From the NCBI RefSeq assembly GCF_030209575.1, contig NZ_JARVRS010000001.1, forward strand, positions 2,542,001 to 2,606,000: a DNA stretch of 64,000 nucleotides. Direction: 5' to 3'. This document shows positions 63,292 through 64,000 of this stretch, one piece after another. The position numbers and the translations under genes were made by a program. Every line of letters starts with the position of its first letter. The first letter of the stretch is position 1. The notes under the pieces are model-generated. The model saw only the letters and a list, made by a program, of their open reading frames with translations. It searched no databases and had not been told where the DNA came from. Origin of the DNA: Leifsonia sp. fls2-241-R2A-40a (GTDB taxonomy: Bacteria > Actinomycetota > Actinomycetes > Actinomycetales > Microbacteriaceae).

Positions 63292-64000
63292 TCAGGCCCC
63301 GATCGCGCGGTAGAACTCGGCGACCGCCTTGCGGTTGTAGCCGACGTAGTCGAAGTGGCTGTCGGGCACGTCTCCGCGGAGGAACGCGCGCATCCCGTCC
63401 GCGACACCGTCGACCGTCTGCGGCACGACCATTCCGCTGCCCGCGGGCAGCGCGTTCTTCGCCGACGCGAACTCGACCGTGACGATCGGCAGCTGCAGCA
63501 CGAGCGCCTCCAGCAGCACCATCGGCTGGCCCTCGTAGTCGCTGGAGAGCACGAAGCAGTCGGCCTTCGCCATGATCGCGTGCGGGTTGCGCTGCATCCC
63601 GGTGAGGAACACCGAGCCCTGGAGTCCGAGTTCGGCGACCAGCGCCTCCAACTCGCCTGCCAGCGGCCCGGACCCCACGATCACGAGCCTCGTCCGTGGG
63701 TTCTCGGCGTGCACCGCCGCGAACGCCCGGATGAGGCGGCCCTGGTTCTTCTCCGGCGACAGTCGCCCGACGTTGACGAAGGTGGTGACGTCGTCGTCGG
63801 CGAGCAGCAGCTCGGCCCAGTCGGGGATGCTGCCGGTCTCCTCGTCGAAGGTCAGCTCGTGCAGGTCGCCTGCCGCGTTCTCCAGGATGTGCTCGGCATC
63901 GACCGTATTGAGGGCCGACACGAACTTCTCGGGAGCCGCGTACTCGGCGAGCGACGCCCGGTTGATCTCTGCCAGCGTGGGCGAGACGGACACCAGGTGG
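63292..64000 (-). CDS. GT4-type glycosyltransferase, C-terminal part (runs off right edge)
   Basis: The reverse strand reads open from the window edge to a stop at 63292-63294, giving 236 residues of a GT-B fold enzyme. The segment VNVGRLSPEKNQGRLIRAFAAV starts the donor-binding domain, LVIVGSGPLAGEL follows, and the E-x7-E nucleotide-sugar motif is in SSDYEGQPMVLLEALVL. It resembles group 1 glycosyltransferases that add sugars to lipids, teichoic acids or polysaccharides. An in-frame ATG at 63993 is not the true start; the domain is cut and the acceptor domain lies outside. Confidence 0.88.
   Translation of the reverse strand, partial: HLVSVSPTLAEINRASLAEYAAPEKFVSALNTVDAEHILENAAGDLHELTFDEETGSIPDWAELLLADDDVTTFVNVGRLSPEKNQGRLIRAFAAVHAENPRTRLVIVGSGPLAGELEALVAELGLQGSVFLTGMQRNPHAIMAKADCFVLSSDYEGQPMVLLEALVLQLPIVTVEFASAKNALPAGSGMVVPQTVDGVADGMRAFLRGDVPDSHFDYVGYNRKAVAEFYRAIGA

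Noticed and set aside
59831-63313. 1160-residue plus-strand frame over ABC-F and acyl-CoA dehydrogenase
   Set aside because: It crosses two real genes in wrong frames and has no domain sense.

Overview
The window is GC-rich, tightly packed actinobacterial chromosome. Genes are short-spaced, many start with GTG, and 4-bp stop/start overlaps (ATGA, GTGA) are common. Gene content and order fit Microbacteriaceae, perhaps a Leifsonia-like organism; that placement is inference. Examples are class I nrdAB, the pmt<>rsmI-metG-tatD-rsmA-ispE block, an AfsR-type BTAD regulator and an ECF41 sigma factor. No rRNA, tRNA, CRISPR array, transposase or prophage gene was seen.

Region by region. 0-0.5 kb: start of an MFS transporter running off the left edge. 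0.5-4.4 kb: ribonucleotide reductase operon behind a control region with DnaA-box-like and NrdR-box-like sites, closed by a strong hairpin. 4.4-9 kb: sulfurtransferase, a complete polar amino acid ABC importer (lipoprotein, permease, ATPase) and an SDR. 9-13 kb: hrpA. 13-15.2 kb: an ECF41 sigma factor divergent from a two-gene operon, with matching ECF41-type promoters facing both ways. 15.2-27 kb: mostly metabolic single genes (acyl-CoA ligase, two aldo/keto reductases, thioredoxin-domain DUF255 protein, pabC, acylphosphatase, methyltransferase, metallophosphoesterase, FMN reductase). 27-33 kb: large LuxR-family ATPase regulator, DksA/TraR-like protein, glutathione peroxidase, L-serine dehydratase. 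33.3-39.5 kb: five codirectional minus-strand genes, namely an AfsR/SARP regulator, an HTH + Clp-N pair and a DrrAB-type exporter, with an ordered array of heptamers before the exporter. 39.5-48.5 kb: methyltransferase, metY + CoA-binding protein, YeiH-type transporter, cell-wall-binding-repeat protein, S53 peptidase and protein O-mannosyltransferase. 48.5-53.9 kb: housekeeping rsmI, metG, tatD, rsmA, ispE. 53.9-59.6 kb: an accessory-looking insert (small helical protein, WXG-like/DUF1023 hydrolase, lipoprotein, LuxR-family ATPase). 59.7-64 kb: Uup-like ABC-F ATPase, AidB-like acyl-CoA dehydrogenase and the 3' part of a glycosyltransferase.

The most notable observations are these. (1) The nrdA reading frame stops just before its redox-active C-terminal CxxC tail, which lies intact in the -1 frame behind an overlapping GTGA. 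(2) The partner NrdB has Phe in place of the radical Tyr with otherwise class Ic (Chlamydia-like) ligand spacing. (3) Twin divergent ECF41 promoters have identical N16 spacing. (4) A two-sided array of RCTTACR-like heptamers precedes drrA, close to a BTAD regulator. (5) The three wide convergent intergenic gaps each carry palindromic elements, and two of them carry the same paired 17-mer with the same 40-bp spacing. (6) A WXG-like/DUF1023 hydrolase/lipoprotein operon sits inside what looks like a conserved housekeeping block.
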